32,159 nucleotides of DNA from Gammaproteobacteria bacterium (GTDB lineage Bacteria > Pseudomonadota > Gammaproteobacteria > GCA-001735895): positions 1 through 32,159 of the forward strand of contig JAAENK010000337.1 of the NCBI GenBank assembly GCA_024224415.1. The letters run 5' to 3'. The notes under the pieces are model-generated. The model made no database searches. It saw only the letters and a list, made by a program, of their open reading frames with translations, and was not told the origin of the DNA. Both the position numbers and the translations under genes were made by a program. Positions 20,225-29,036 of the stretch are shown here, one piece after another. Each line of letters begins with the position of its first letter. Positions within the stretch are counted from its first letter, which is position 1.

Positions 20225-22110
20225 GCTGATTTTTCGATAGACAGTGAGTGGCGCTTTAGATGTACCAGTAACAGCGAAATTGCGGCCGGTGTCACACCAG
20301 AGATACGACCCGCCTGACCAACAGTGGCCGGACGATGATCCTGCAATTTCTGGCAGGCTTCATTTGACAGGCCTCGCACCTTTTTGTAATCCAGCGTCTC
20401 CGGCAATGCAGTTTGTTCGTGCTGGCTGGCTTTATCGATTTCTTCCTGCTGCCGGGATAGATAGCCTGCATACTTGCACACAGCTTCAGCCTGCTCGCGC
20501 ACACGCGTTGAGAATTGCTCTCGATTATCGATTAACGGCATCAAATGCTCTATCTCTATTTCCGGGCGCTTGAGAATGTCACCAAAGCGGTACTCACGCG
20601 TCACCGAATTTTGTAAAACTGGATTGAGCGCATCCGCCTCCATGGTATCCGGACGCAACCAGCTTTCCTGCAAGCGCTGATTAAGCAACTCAAGCTGTTC
20701 GCGGTAGTTTTCGAAAGCCGCCCAGCGGTCATCTTCAACCAGACCCATATTCCGGCCGATTTCAGTCAGGCGCAAATCCGCATTGTCTTCACGCAACATC
20801 AAACGATATTCCGCACGCGAAGTAAACATCCGATACGGTTCTTTGGTGCCACGTGTAATCAAATCGTCGACCAGCACACCAAGATATGCCTGCGAACGCG
20901 ACAATTGCAATGCTACCTTATCCTGAACCGATGCCGCCGCATTAGCTCCCGCCATCAAACCTTGCGCACCGGCTTCTTCGTAGCCGGTGGTACCATTGAT
21001 CTGCCCGGCAAAATACAGGCCCGCGATAAAACGAGTTTCCAGTGTCGGACGTAAATCTCGAGGATCGAAAAAATCGTATTCAATCGCGTAACCAGGCTGT
21101 GTGATTTCGGCATTCTCAAACCCAACAATACTGTTCACATACGCCTGTTGTATATCGAATGGCAGACTCGTGGAAATGCCGTTGGGATAGACCTCGCCCA
21201 GCGTTAGACCTTCGGGTTCTACAAATATCTGGTGCGAAGTACGCTCGGCAAAACGCACCACCTTGTCTTCAATCGACGGACAATAACGTGGCCCGACGCC
21301 TTCAATTTCGCCGCTAAACAAAGGCGAACGATGCAGGCTATCCCGAATAATCTGGTGTGTGATTGCGTTGGTGTGGGTGATATAACAACTGATTTGCTGT
21401 GGATGCATGTCCACCGTCGCCATGGTCGAAAATACTGGTAGAGAGCTATCGCCAGGTTGTTCTTGGAGTTTACTGAAATCAATAGTTTTACGGTCAAGAC
21501 GTGGCGGTGTGCCAGTTTTTAGTCGTTCGACTCGGAAAGGACGTTCACGCAGACGAGCAGCCAAAGCCGTCGCAGGCGGATCACCAGCTCGACCCCCGCC
21601 GTAGTTAGCATCACCGATATGAATCCTGCCACCGAGGAAGGTTCCCACCGTGAGCACAACACTAGGTGCCATAAAGCGCAAACCCATTTGGGTGAGCACA
21701 CCTTCTACTCTGCCATTGCTTTCGATTAAATCAACAACTGGTTGCTGAAAAATAGATAGATTCGGCTGGTTTTCAAGCTTTTTACGGATGGCAATACGAT
21801 AAAGCTGCCGGTCGGCCTGCGCTCGGGTGGCCCGCACCGCCGGACCCTTGCGGCGATTGAGTATGCGAAACTGAATACCCGCTTTGTCTGCGGCAAGTGC
21901 CATTTCACCGCCGAGCGCATCAATTTCTTTCACCAGATGGCCTTTACCGATGCCGCCAATCGCCGGGTTGCAACTCATTTGCCCCAGGGTATCGATATTA
22001 TGCGTCAACAATAAGGTCTTCACACCCATGCGCGCAGCCGCCAGCGCAGCTTCGGTCCCCGCGTGACCGCCGCCGACTACGATGACATCGAAGCGCGTGT
22101 TGAAATCCAT
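20221..22110 (-). CDS. mnmG: tRNA uridine-5-carboxymethylaminomethyl modification enzyme MnmG
   Basis: With MnmE, MnmG installs the cmnm5 group at wobble U34 of tRNA. The 629-residue protein has the FAD-binding '[21 protein letters not shown]', '[15 protein letters not shown]', '[22 protein letters not shown]', 'RATRAQADR', '[20 protein letters not shown]' and a C-terminal helical domain that binds MnmE. The frame begins within the conserved N-terminus at ATG 22110. In many gammaproteobacteria oriC lies just upstream, but the 126-base gap here has no recognisable DnaA boxes. Confidence 0.98.
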   Translation of the reverse strand: MDFNTRFDVIVVGGGHAGTEAALAAARMGVKTLLLTHNIDTLGQMSCNPAIGGIGKGHLVKEIDALGGEMALAADKAGIQFRILNRRKGPAVRATRAQADRQLYRIAIRKKLENQPNLSIFQQPVVDLIESNGRVEGVLTQMGLRFMAPSVVLTVGTFLGGRIHIGDANYGGGRAGDPPATALAARLRERPFRVERLKTGTPPRLDRKTIDFSKLQEQPGDSSLPVFSTMATVDMHPQQISCYITHTNAITHQIIRDSLHRSPLFSGEIEGVGPRYCPSIEDKVVRFAERTSHQIFVEPEGLTLGEVYPNGISTSLPFDIQQAYVNSIVGFENAEITQPGYAIEYDFFDPRDLRPTLETRFIAGLYFAGQINGTTGYEEAGAQGLMAGANAAASVQDKVALQLSRSQAYLGVLVDDLITRGTKEPYRMFTSRAEYRLMLREDNADLRLTEIGRNMGLVEDDRWAAFENYREQLELLNQRLQESWLRPDTMEADALNPVLQNSVTREYRFGDILKRPEIEIEHLMPLIDNREQFSTRVREQAEAVCKYAGYLSRQQEEIDKASQHEQTALPETLDYKKVRGLSNEACQKLQDHRPATVGQAGRISGVTPAAISLLLVHLKRHSLSIEKSA

Positions 22111-22194
22111 GGATATCAGTTTCGCTAAAAAGGGGCGCGGATTCTAGCGGCTTTTGGGGATTATTGCATTTCTAATTTGGAAGGCACTTATGTA

Positions 22195-22211
22195 AAGCAT
22201 GGGCAATGCTT
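22195..22211. repeat. Short hairpin between dctM-like gene and mnmG
   Basis: AAGCAT (22195-22200) and ATGCTT (22206-22211) are exact reverse complements around a five-base loop. It lies 26 bases after the stop of the TRAP large permease gene. No T-run follows on the minus strand, so if it terminates the TRAP operon it is weak. The rest of the 22111-22236 gap must also contain the mnmG promoter, which I could not place with confidence. Confidence 0.3.
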
Positions 22212-22236
22212 CCGAAATAGTTTGACCGAATAAACC

Positions 22237-23556
22237 TTAACTCCCCATCAGCGAAGGCAAATAAAGTGCAATTGAAGGAATAAACAACAGCAACAACAAG
22301 CGGATGATATCGACGATCCAGAATGGTGTGACACCTTTGAATATAGTGCCAAGCCGCACGTCACCCAGTACGCCTTTCAAAACAAATACGTTTAGCCCAA
22401 CTGGCGGTGTGATCAGACTGATTTCAGTGACGACAACAATGACTATGCCAAACCAGATCAATACCTGATCAGCCGGCATGATATCGCCGAAATCGAGTCC
22501 GAGAACCAGCGGATAAAAAACTGGCACGGTGAGCAAAATCATCGACAGGCTCTCCAGCACACAGCCTAGCAGCACGTAAATCATCAGGATTAGCAGTACC
22601 ACCATCATGGGTGACAGGTTATGGGAGAGTACCCACTCAGAAAGTATCGAAGGCATACCGATGATATTGATATAGTTGGAGAATACCAGTGCACCGATCA
22701 GTATGGTAAAGATCATCGCTGTGGTACGCACGCTGTCTATAAGTATGTCGACCAGGCTGGAAAGGCTCAGGCGCTTTCGCAGCAGGGCAAACAGGAATGC
22801 ACCGAAAGCACCGATACCCGCAGCCTCGGTGGGTGTGAATACGCCGCCGTAGATGCCACCAATCACCACTATGAACAATAGCAACACTCCCCACACACCT
22901 CGCAGTGCAACCAGCCGCTGATGCCAGTCACTGCGCTCACCACGGGGTCCGGTTTTGGGGTACAACCGAACGGTGGCGAATACTGCCACCAGATAAAGTC
23001 CAATGCCCAACAACCCGGGTAGAATACCGGCGATGAACAGCTTGCCAATATCCTGTTCGGTCATAATACCGTAGATCACCAGTATTACGCTGGGGGGGAT
23101 AAGAATGCCGAGAGTACCGCCAGCCGCGATGGCACCGGTGGCCAGGCTATCGGCATAGCCATAACGTCGCATCGGCGGCATTGCCACCTTGGACATAGTT
23201 GCCGCAGTAGCCAGGCTAGACCCGCACACGGCGCTAAATCCACCGCAAGCCACAATAGTAGCCATCGCCAGACCGCCACGTCGATGACCAAGAAACGCAT
23301 TGGAAGCCGCATACAGCTCATCGGATAAACCCGCCCTGCTGACGAAGTTACCCATCAGCACAAACATAGGCACGACCGAGAGACCGTAGGAAAGACCGGT
23401 TTCATAAGTGACGGTAGTCACCATGGCAAGCGCCGGGCTCCAGTCGGTCATCAGGCCGAAACCGACAAACCCGACCAGCCCCATGGCGAAGGCGATGGGC
23501 ACACGCATTGCTACTAGCGCAAGCAGCGCAACAATAGCAATAAGAGATTCCTGCAT
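22237..23556 (-). CDS. TRAP transporter large permease (DctM family)
   Basis: This is the ion-coupled transport subunit of a tripartite ATP-independent importer. The 439-residue protein is very hydrophobic, with about 12 membrane segments. Landmarks are 'VPMFVLMGNFVSRAGLSDELY', 'FSAVCGSSLATAATMSKVAMPPMRRYGY', 'GGTLGILIPPSVILVIYGIMTEQDIGKLFIAGILPG', 'GVFTPTEAAGIGAF' and 'EISLITPPVGLNVFVLKGV', all DctM hallmarks. It is the last gene of the three-gene TRAP set and begins 23 bases after the small permease ends. Substrate cannot be read from this subunit. Confidence 0.96.
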   Translation of the reverse strand: MQESLIAIVALLALVAMRVPIAFAMGLVGFVGFGLMTDWSPALAMVTTVTYETGLSYGLSVVPMFVLMGNFVSRAGLSDELYAASNAFLGHRRGGLAMATIVACGGFSAVCGSSLATAATMSKVAMPPMRRYGYADSLATGAIAAGGTLGILIPPSVILVIYGIMTEQDIGKLFIAGILPGLLGIGLYLVAVFATVRLYPKTGPRGERSDWHQRLVALRGVWGVLLLFIVVIGGIYGGVFTPTEAAGIGAFGAFLFALLRKRLSLSSLVDILIDSVRTTAMIFTILIGALVFSNYINIIGMPSILSEWVLSHNLSPMMVVLLILMIYVLLGCVLESLSMILLTVPVFYPLVLGLDFGDIMPADQVLIWFGIVIVVVTEISLITPPVGLNVFVLKGVLGDVRLGTIFKGVTPFWIVDIIRLLLLLFIPSIALYLPSLMGS

Positions 23557-23579
23557 AGCTGGTTATTCTTCTGTTTTTC

Positions 23580-24098
23580 TTAAGGAGATGAGGGGCGACG
23601 GAATTGCTGCCAGGCCAACATGAGGAACACCAGACCGGTAATGCCCAGCGCAATACTCATGAAGTAAAACATCGGTGCAAACGGGATATGGAGCACAGCG
23701 GTCACATCCCCATAATCCACTGCCTCGTTGCCCTTTTCCCAGAGTCGTATTGACACTACCGCCATTATGACCGTAGCTAGCAGTGAGATTAATATATCGC
23801 GAAAACGACCAATGGCGCCGGGGAAAAACTTGTCCAACAAGTCGACTGTAACATGCTCTCCACCTGAACTCACCAACGGTAAGCCGGCAAAGATCAGGGT
23901 GGCGAGCATGATTTCGGTAACCTCAAAGCCACCCGGGATTGGGTAATTCAAGACATAACGACCGACGACATCAGCAAAGGTAAGCAACATCATTAAAAAC
24001 AACAAAACTGCTGCGAAACCACCGAGCAGCCAGTACAGAACAAACTGTACCCGCCGCCCGGTCTTTAAGACATAAACATCGTCAGCCTGTGGATCCAC
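23580..24098 (-). CDS. TRAP transporter small permease (DctQ family)
   Basis: This is the small membrane subunit that scaffolds DctM. The 172-residue protein has four hydrophobic segments, with the family stretch 'LTFADVVGRYVLNYPIPGGFEVTEIML' and 'LVSSGGEHVTVDLL'. The start is GTG at 24098, sharing one base with the TAG stop of the dctP-like gene, and has an AAGG about six bases upstream. This points to translational coupling with the binding protein. Confidence 0.92.
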   Translation of the reverse strand: MDPQADDVYVLKTGRRVQFVLYWLLGGFAAVLLFLMMLLTFADVVGRYVLNYPIPGGFEVTEIMLATLIFAGLPLVSSGGEHVTVDLLDKFFPGAIGRFRDILISLLATVIMAVVSIRLWEKGNEAVDYGDVTAVLHIPFAPMFYFMSIALGITGLVFLMLAWQQFRRPSSP

Positions 24099-25120
24099 TA
24101 ATTACCTTCAAGCTTCTTGATCTCAGCCCGCAGGTCGGCCATCAAACTAGCGCCATCGACACCCTTTCCACCGGCAGCTTTAACCCAGTCAGCCTCAATA
24201 CTTGAGGTGGCTCCCTTGATTTCACCGATCAGACCAGCACCCGCAGTAATCACGGCAACACCGTCGGCTTTCATCGCGGCAACACCCGCTGTATCGGCAT
24301 TATCCCATCCCTTACCAGCGATACGCGCAAAGTTCTCACCTGATGCGCGGCTTATCGCATCCTGATCGGCTTGCGAAAGCTTGCTGAATTTTTTCGGATT
24401 CATCACTAAAAAGAAACTCGTGTTATACAAACCGCCAGGTACTAACGTGGCATGCTTGATGAGCTTGGTCAGTTTGAATGACTTGATAGATTCCTTGGGA
24501 AAGAAAACACCGTCTGCCACACCATTTGAGAGTAACTCATAAGATTTGGGTGCTGGCTTAAGCAGTGAAGTTGCACCAATTGCCTTGGAGACGTCATTGA
24601 TGACACCACCACCGACACGAATTTTCAAACCACTAAGATCAGCGAGTTTCTTAATTGGACGTTTGGCGTTGTACATCTGACCCGGACCATGAGTCATCAA
24701 ACCAAGTAGCTTTACGCCTTTATGCTCGTTGGCTTGTTCCATATGCTTTTTATGCATACGCCAGTATGCAACCGAAGTTGCTTCGGCACTGTCACCCAGA
24801 AACGGCATTTCTACGGCCTTGGTCAACAGGAAGCGTCCAGGCTGATAACCATGCACACCATAAGTAATATCTGCCACACCATCTTTAGCCAGGTCAAAAT
24901 GGGCAGGAGGCGCTCCCAGAGGTTTGGCCAAAAGATTAATTTTAATCCGCCCTGCACTTTCTTTTTCTACCGCAGCCATCCAGGGCTTAATCATGTCGGC
25001 GACAATCGGATGGGTAGGTGGCAGCCATGACGAAAGGTTAAGCGTCGTTGCCGCACTGGCCAGAGATGCACTGCCTAATAGCAGGCTCGCAGCCATGGTT
25101 ATGGTAAATTTTTTCATCAT
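24098..25120 (-). CDS. TRAP transporter substrate-binding protein (DctP family)
   Basis: This periplasmic receptor delivers an organic acid to the DctQM permease. The 340-residue protein has a signal peptide (about residues 1-23, cleavage after ASA). The mature part starts 'TTLNLSSWLPPTHP', a DctP-like opening. 'DLSGLKIRVGGG' carries the Arg that in most DctP proteins binds the substrate carboxylate, and 'LSNGVADGVFFP' is the second landmark. A carboxylate ligand is therefore likely but its identity is not. A strong GGAGG precedes ATG 25120. The gene lies downstream of the TetR gene on the same strand with a 90-base gap. Confidence 0.93.
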   Translation of the reverse strand: MMKKFTITMAASLLLGSASLASAATTLNLSSWLPPTHPIVADMIKPWMAAVEKESAGRIKINLLAKPLGAPPAHFDLAKDGVADITYGVHGYQPGRFLLTKAVEMPFLGDSAEATSVAYWRMHKKHMEQANEHKGVKLLGLMTHGPGQMYNAKRPIKKLADLSGLKIRVGGGVINDVSKAIGATSLLKPAPKSYELLSNGVADGVFFPKESIKSFKLTKLIKHATLVPGGLYNTSFFLVMNPKKFSKLSQADQDAISRASGENFARIAGKGWDNADTAGVAAMKADGVAVITAGAGLIGEIKGATSSIEADWVKAAGGKGVDGASLMADLRAEIKKLEGN

Positions 25121-25210
25121 TAAAGATATCCTCCGGTATATTTAAAATCTAGATTATTCTGGTAGTCGGCAATGCCGAATAAATCATTATTCCATAAAAC
25201 TCGTAGTAAA

Positions 25211-25798
25211 TCACAGGGATTCTTTATCGACATAAAGCAGACCCTGTGAACTCATTGTAAAGAAAGTATCAATAACATCAGGGATACTGATTGACTGACC
25301 AGGATTAAACCAACGCGAAACCCAATTACACATTCCCAGAACCCCAAGGGCTACTATCCGGGGATCAAGATCGGGATTGAATTCTTTACTAGCCTGTCCT
25401 TCGCACACCAGATCAACCCAGAGTTCTGTCATGTCTTGCCAGAGCTTATGCAGCTCATCAAGCTTTTTCTTGTCTTTAAAGTAGTGATTTTCACGCATCA
25501 ATATCGACATTTCCAGATACCCAGGATTGTAGCTATCCAACTGTACTCGAATGGCTTCATGTAGTTTGTCTTTAGCGCTATGGTGGGTTGCCATAACATT
25601 TCGCAGGTTGCGATGTAAAGTGGTGCTTTGAGGTAGAATGATTTCCAGCAGAATATCTTCAAGGCTTTTGAAATAATAATAAATGGCTTCACGCTTGAGA
25701 CCAACTGCTTCTGCAATATTCTCAATTGAAGTATGCGCAACCCCTTTGCGTGCAAAAATTTCAGCGGCTCGCCTTAAAATTTCATGCCTTCTCGACAT
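25211..25798 (-). CDS. TetR family transcriptional regulator
   Basis: This is a DNA-binding repressor released by a small ligand, probably an acyl-CoA or the transported acid. The 195-residue protein has the TetR helix-turn-helix at about residues 10-48 ('AAEIFARKGVAHTSIENIAEAVGLKREAIYYYFKSLEDIL'). The divergent C-terminal helical domain is of the length seen in regulators of fatty-acid-like catabolism. It faces the acyl-CoA ligase operon across a 189-base gap with two inverted repeats, and is followed by the TRAP genes. Control of both is the simplest reading. Confidence 0.93.
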   Translation of the reverse strand: MSRRHEILRRAAEIFARKGVAHTSIENIAEAVGLKREAIYYYFKSLEDILLEIILPQSTTLHRNLRNVMATHHSAKDKLHEAIRVQLDSYNPGYLEMSILMRENHYFKDKKKLDELHKLWQDMTELWVDLVCEGQASKEFNPDLDPRIVALGVLGMCNWVSRWFNPGQSISIPDVIDTFFTMSSQGLLYVDKESL

Positions 25799-25832
25799 CG
25801 CTCAGTACATTCTCCTTGGTCAATCCGAAGTA

Positions 25833-25847
25833 TTTACACTTTGTAAA
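25833..25847. promoter_or_regulatory. Candidate TetR operator 1 (TTTACA-CTT-TGTAAA)
   Basis: A perfect 6-bp inverted repeat around CTT, centred at 25840, lies 35 bases before the tetR start. Its TTTAC/GTAAA arms recur in the second repeat at 25896-25913. Size and position fit an autoregulatory TetR site. Confidence 0.5.
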
Positions 25848-25895
25848 ATTGCGCTTTTAACAATACGTTGAATGGCTATATCGCGCAAGCATAAG

Positions 25896-25913
25896 TTTTA
25901 CGTTACCGTAAAA
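25896..25913. promoter_or_regulatory. Candidate TetR operator 2 (TTTTACG-TTAC-CGTAAAA)
   Basis: A perfect 7-bp inverted repeat with a four-base spacer lies 75 bases before the acyl-CoA ligase ATG. It shares its TTTAC/GTAAA arms with the repeat at 25833-25847. It is the best palindrome in the gap and is placed to control the plus-strand catabolic operon. Confidence 0.6.
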
Positions 25914-25987
25914 ACATCTTTACTTCAGGGTCCATTTGGGCTAGTTTTGGACTTAAAAGAGGTGGGAATAATCGAGAGAAACGCACA

Positions 25988-27508
25988 ATGAACCTGGCTG
26001 ACTGGGTTGATCGACACGCCGGATTTACCCCGGAGAAAGCTGCTCTGTGTTTTCAGGAAAAGACTCTAAGCTATGCCAAACTGGCTAAACAGGTGGCCCT
26101 ACTGGCAGACGTACTGTGCAACAACCTAGGGCTTGTTAAAGGAGATCGGGTTGCTTTCGTAGGATACAACAGTCCGGAAATGCTGACTCTATTACTGGCC
26201 TGTGCACGCAGCGGAGTGATCTTTCTTCCATTAAACTGGCGACTGGCCCCTGCCGAGCATTGTTTCATTCTTGATGACTGTTCACCAAAAGCTTTTTTCG
26301 TTGGTGCAGAATTCACATCACAGGTAGAGAGTCACCGTGATCAAATCAAATGCCCCAACCTGGTCAGTTACGGCGAAACCCGGGCGGAATGGCATAACTA
26401 CTCAGAGCTTTTCACAGGCGCCAGGGAAATGACTGGCAGGCAATCCGATGTAGGCTATGACGCAGCTGTTTTACTGTGTTACACCTCAGGAACCACAGGA
26501 CAACCCAAAGGTGTATTACTCGATCAAAACGCACTGCTTTACACCGCTATCAACAGCGTACACATGCACGACATGACCAGTTCGGACCGTATCCTGTCTA
26601 CTCTACCAATGTTTCATGTCGGTGGTTTGAATATCCAGACACTGGCTGCTCTGCACACCGGTGCAACTATTTACCTGCATGCCGGATTCGATCCAGTGGA
26701 TGTGCTGCATGATCTTGAAGAACAGGCCATTAATCTGGCTGTACTCGTACCAGCACAACTCCTGGCTTTGCTTGATTTACCGAGCTGGCAACAGGCAGAT
26801 TTTGCCAGCCTACGCTCGATAACAACCGGATCCACGCTGATACCCAAATCACTCATAGAAACCATTTGTCAACGCGGAGTGCCATTGATACAGGTCTATG
26901 GCTCTACTGAAACAGCACCAATTGCCGCCTATCTGAAAGCTGAAGATGCAGCACAGCACATTGGATCAACTGGGAAAGCTGCATTGCATTGCGATATCCG
27001 TCTTGTCGATGCTGAAAATCAGGATGTTGATCAAGGCTGCAGCGGAGAGATCCTGGTGCAAGGTCCAAATGTAATGATCAGCTACTGGAATGCTCCGGAT
27101 GAAACCGCAGCAACACTGAAAAACGGATGGTTTCACACCGGTGATAGTGGGTATATGGATCCAGATGGTTATTTATACGTAGATGGCCGAATCAAGGATA
27201 TGATTATTAGCGGTAGTGAGAATATCTACCCTGGAGAATTGGAGAACCTGCTATTAGAACACCAATCGATCACCGAAGCCGCAGTAGTAGGCCGCCCCGA
27301 CGAGCGCTGGGGCGAAGTACCCGTGGCCGTTGTTGTAAGCTCAGATGCAACCCTGGATGCCGCCGATGTTACTGCCCTTTTTGAAAACCGGCTGGGTCGT
27401 TTCAAACATCCCCGAGATGTGGTTTTTGTGGACAGCCTGCCCCGCAATGCAATGGGAAAAATTCAGAAACATGAAATCATGAAAATGGTGGAAGAGGTAC
27501 AGCAATGA
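25988..27508 (+). CDS. Acyl-CoA ligase (adenylate-forming enzyme)
   Basis: This enzyme activates a carboxylic acid to its CoA thioester through an acyl-AMP intermediate. The 506-residue protein has the P-loop 'YTSGTTGQPKG' (165-175), 'VYGSTETAP', and 'WFHTGDSGYMDPDGYLYVDGRIKDMIISGSENIYPGELE' with the hinge region. The C-terminal catalytic Lys491 is in 'RNAMGKIQKHE'. It has the length of class I acyl/aryl-CoA synthetases. It is the first gene of the plus-strand operon and overlaps the next by ATGA, so its product probably feeds the following acyl-CoA enzymes. The substrate may be the acid imported by the adjacent TRAP system. Confidence 0.94.
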   Translation: MNLADWVDRHAGFTPEKAALCFQEKTLSYAKLAKQVALLADVLCNNLGLVKGDRVAFVGYNSPEMLTLLLACARSGVIFLPLNWRLAPAEHCFILDDCSPKAFFVGAEFTSQVESHRDQIKCPNLVSYGETRAEWHNYSELFTGAREMTGRQSDVGYDAAVLLCYTSGTTGQPKGVLLDQNALLYTAINSVHMHDMTSSDRILSTLPMFHVGGLNIQTLAALHTGATIYLHAGFDPVDVLHDLEEQAINLAVLVPAQLLALLDLPSWQQADFASLRSITTGSTLIPKSLIETICQRGVPLIQVYGSTETAPIAAYLKAEDAAQHIGSTGKAALHCDIRLVDAENQDVDQGCSGEILVQGPNVMISYWNAPDETAATLKNGWFHTGDSGYMDPDGYLYVDGRIKDMIISGSENIYPGELENLLLEHQSITEAAVVGRPDERWGEVPVAVVVSSDATLDAADVTALFENRLGRFKHPRDVVFVDSLPRNAMGKIQKHEIMKMVEEVQQ

Positions 27509-28638
27509 CATTTCAACTTTCTGACGAGCAAAAAGCCACACGCGACGTCATCGCGCGTTTTTCTGATGAGCAAATTGCACCACGTGCTGAAGAGATGGAC
27601 GAGTCACACGCTTACCCATACGAACTATTTAGCCAACTCGCTGAGCTGGGGTTTTTCGGCATGCGCTATCCAGAATCCGTGGGTGGCTCCGGGATGGATT
27701 TGAGTTGCTTTTGCCTCGCTCTCGAAGAAGTTGCGCGTGGCTCCATGTCGCTAGCTGGCGCTGTAGCGATGCAATCGCTAATGGGTACCGAGTTTTTACA
27801 CCAGCTTGGTAACGATGACATTAAAGAGCGCTTATTCAAACCCGCTTTAAAGGGTGAGAAAATTGGCGCAATCTGCATGACTGAACCCAATGCCGGTAGT
27901 AATCTTGGTGCTATCAGCACCACTGCCACACGGGTCGACGGCGGCTACAGTATTAAGGGTCAGAAAATGTGGGTTACATCAGCTCCGGTCGCAGACTTTT
28001 TTACCGTCTTTGCCAAAGCCGGGGAAGAAAACAGGCTGACTATTTTCCTCGTCGAAAAAGATATGCCAGGGCTGATTGTGGGGCGAGCCATTAAAAAAAT
28101 GGGCGTTTGGGCGCTACCAACTTCAGAGGTAGTTTTTGACGATTGCTTCGTACCAGAAACCCATCGTCTGAGCGCCGAAGAGGGAGATGGCGAAGCTCAT
28201 TTACATAAGTTACTCGCCGAGATTCGAATCATAACAGGTGCAATGGCACTCGGCATTGCCCGCGCCGCACTGGATGCTGCTATCGGTTATGCCGCTGAGC
28301 GCGAGCAGTTCGGCAAACCAATCAATCGCTTTCAGGCAATCCAGCTCAAACTGGCAGAAATGGGCACCGACCTCGAAGCCGCCAGGCAACTGGTTTATCA
28401 CGCCGCCAGCCGCAAACAGAACGGCGAAGCACATCACAAAGAAGCCGCCATGGCCAAACTATTCGCCAGCGAAGCTGCTGCCAGTATTTGTGACAAAGCT
28501 GCCAGAGTTGCAGCGTCCTACGGATTCGCAATGGAATATCCTTTTCAACGTTATTTACGCGATGTTCGCTTTACCCTGATCGGCGGCGGCACCAGCGAAC
28601 TTTTAAAATTAAATATAGCCAGGGAGCTTTGCAAATGA
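27505..28638 (+). CDS. Acyl-CoA dehydrogenase-like flavoprotein with altered catalytic position
   Basis: The 377-residue protein has the complete acyl-CoA dehydrogenase fold. It carries an N-terminal helical domain, FAD/substrate loops 'ICMTEPNAGSNL' (123-134) and 'KMWVTSA' (154-160), the 'REQFGKPINRFQAIQLKLAEM' helix and 'YPFQRYLRDVRFTLIGGGTSEL'. Against short-chain dehydrogenases (EIYEGTSEI) the catalytic Glu position is Gly361. The alternative base position used by isovaleryl-CoA dehydrogenase aligns with Ile240, with Glu239 one residue away. It may use another residue as base or catalyse a non-standard reaction. FAD binding looks intact. It overlaps the ligase and mutase genes by ATGA. 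Confidence 0.92.
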   Translation: MTFQLSDEQKATRDVIARFSDEQIAPRAEEMDESHAYPYELFSQLAELGFFGMRYPESVGGSGMDLSCFCLALEEVARGSMSLAGAVAMQSLMGTEFLHQLGNDDIKERLFKPALKGEKIGAICMTEPNAGSNLGAISTTATRVDGGYSIKGQKMWVTSAPVADFFTVFAKAGEENRLTIFLVEKDMPGLIVGRAIKKMGVWALPTSEVVFDDCFVPETHRLSAEEGDGEAHLHKLLAEIRIITGAMALGIARAALDAAIGYAAEREQFGKPINRFQAIQLKLAEMGTDLEAARQLVYHAASRKQNGEAHHKEAAMAKLFASEAAASICDKAARVAASYGFAMEYPFQRYLRDVRFTLIGGGTSELLKLNIARELCK

Positions 28639-29036
28639 GCACTCAACCAGTCCCCTTCAAAGTTTTGATAGCAAAACCGGGGTTAGACGGACATGACCAG
28701 GGCGCAAAGGTCATTGTGCGAGCCCTGGCCGAGGCAGGTTTCGAAGTAATTTATACGGGCCTGAGGCAAACCCCGGAAGCCGTTGCCGCTATAGCGCTGG
28801 AAGAAGGCGTCGATGTGATTGGCCTGTCCAGTATGGCCGGGTCACATTTACCTTTTTGTCGGCGACTTGCAGTACTGCTCAAGGAGCAGGAGCTAGATGA
28901 AAAACTCTGGTTGATTGGGGGCAACATACCCGCTCAGGATCACCAGCAGCTACGAGATATTGGTCTCGACGGCATTTTCCCTACGGGAGCCCGTTTTGAC
29001 GAAATAACCGACTTTATCAATGCGGAGCTATCATGA
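28635..29036 (+). CDS. B12-binding subunit of acyl-CoA mutase
   Basis: This is the cobalamin-carrying subunit of a two-protein acyl-CoA mutase. The 133-residue protein has the base-off B12 signature D18-G-H20-D-Q-G23, with His20 as the expected lower cobalt ligand. It continues with 'GLSSMAGSH' and 'GGNIP', which wrap the nucleotide tail. The ATG at 28635 is preferred over a TTG at 28629 because it forms an ATGA overlap with the upstream gene and has AGGGAG eight bases away. It overlaps the catalytic-subunit gene by ATGA. Split small subunits are known from archaeal methylmalonyl-CoA, isobutyryl-CoA and 2-hydroxyisobutyryl-CoA mutases. Confidence 0.94.
   Translation: MSTQPVPFKVLIAKPGLDGHDQGAKVIVRALAEAGFEVIYTGLRQTPEAVAAIALEEGVDVIGLSSMAGSHLPFCRRLAVLLKEQELDEKLWLIGGNIPAQDHQQLRDIGLDGIFPTGARFDEITDFINAELS

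Noticed and set aside
22111-22236. Possible oriC upstream of mnmG
   Set aside because: The gap is only 126 bases and I find no TTATCCACA-like DnaA boxes or AT-rich unwinding repeats.
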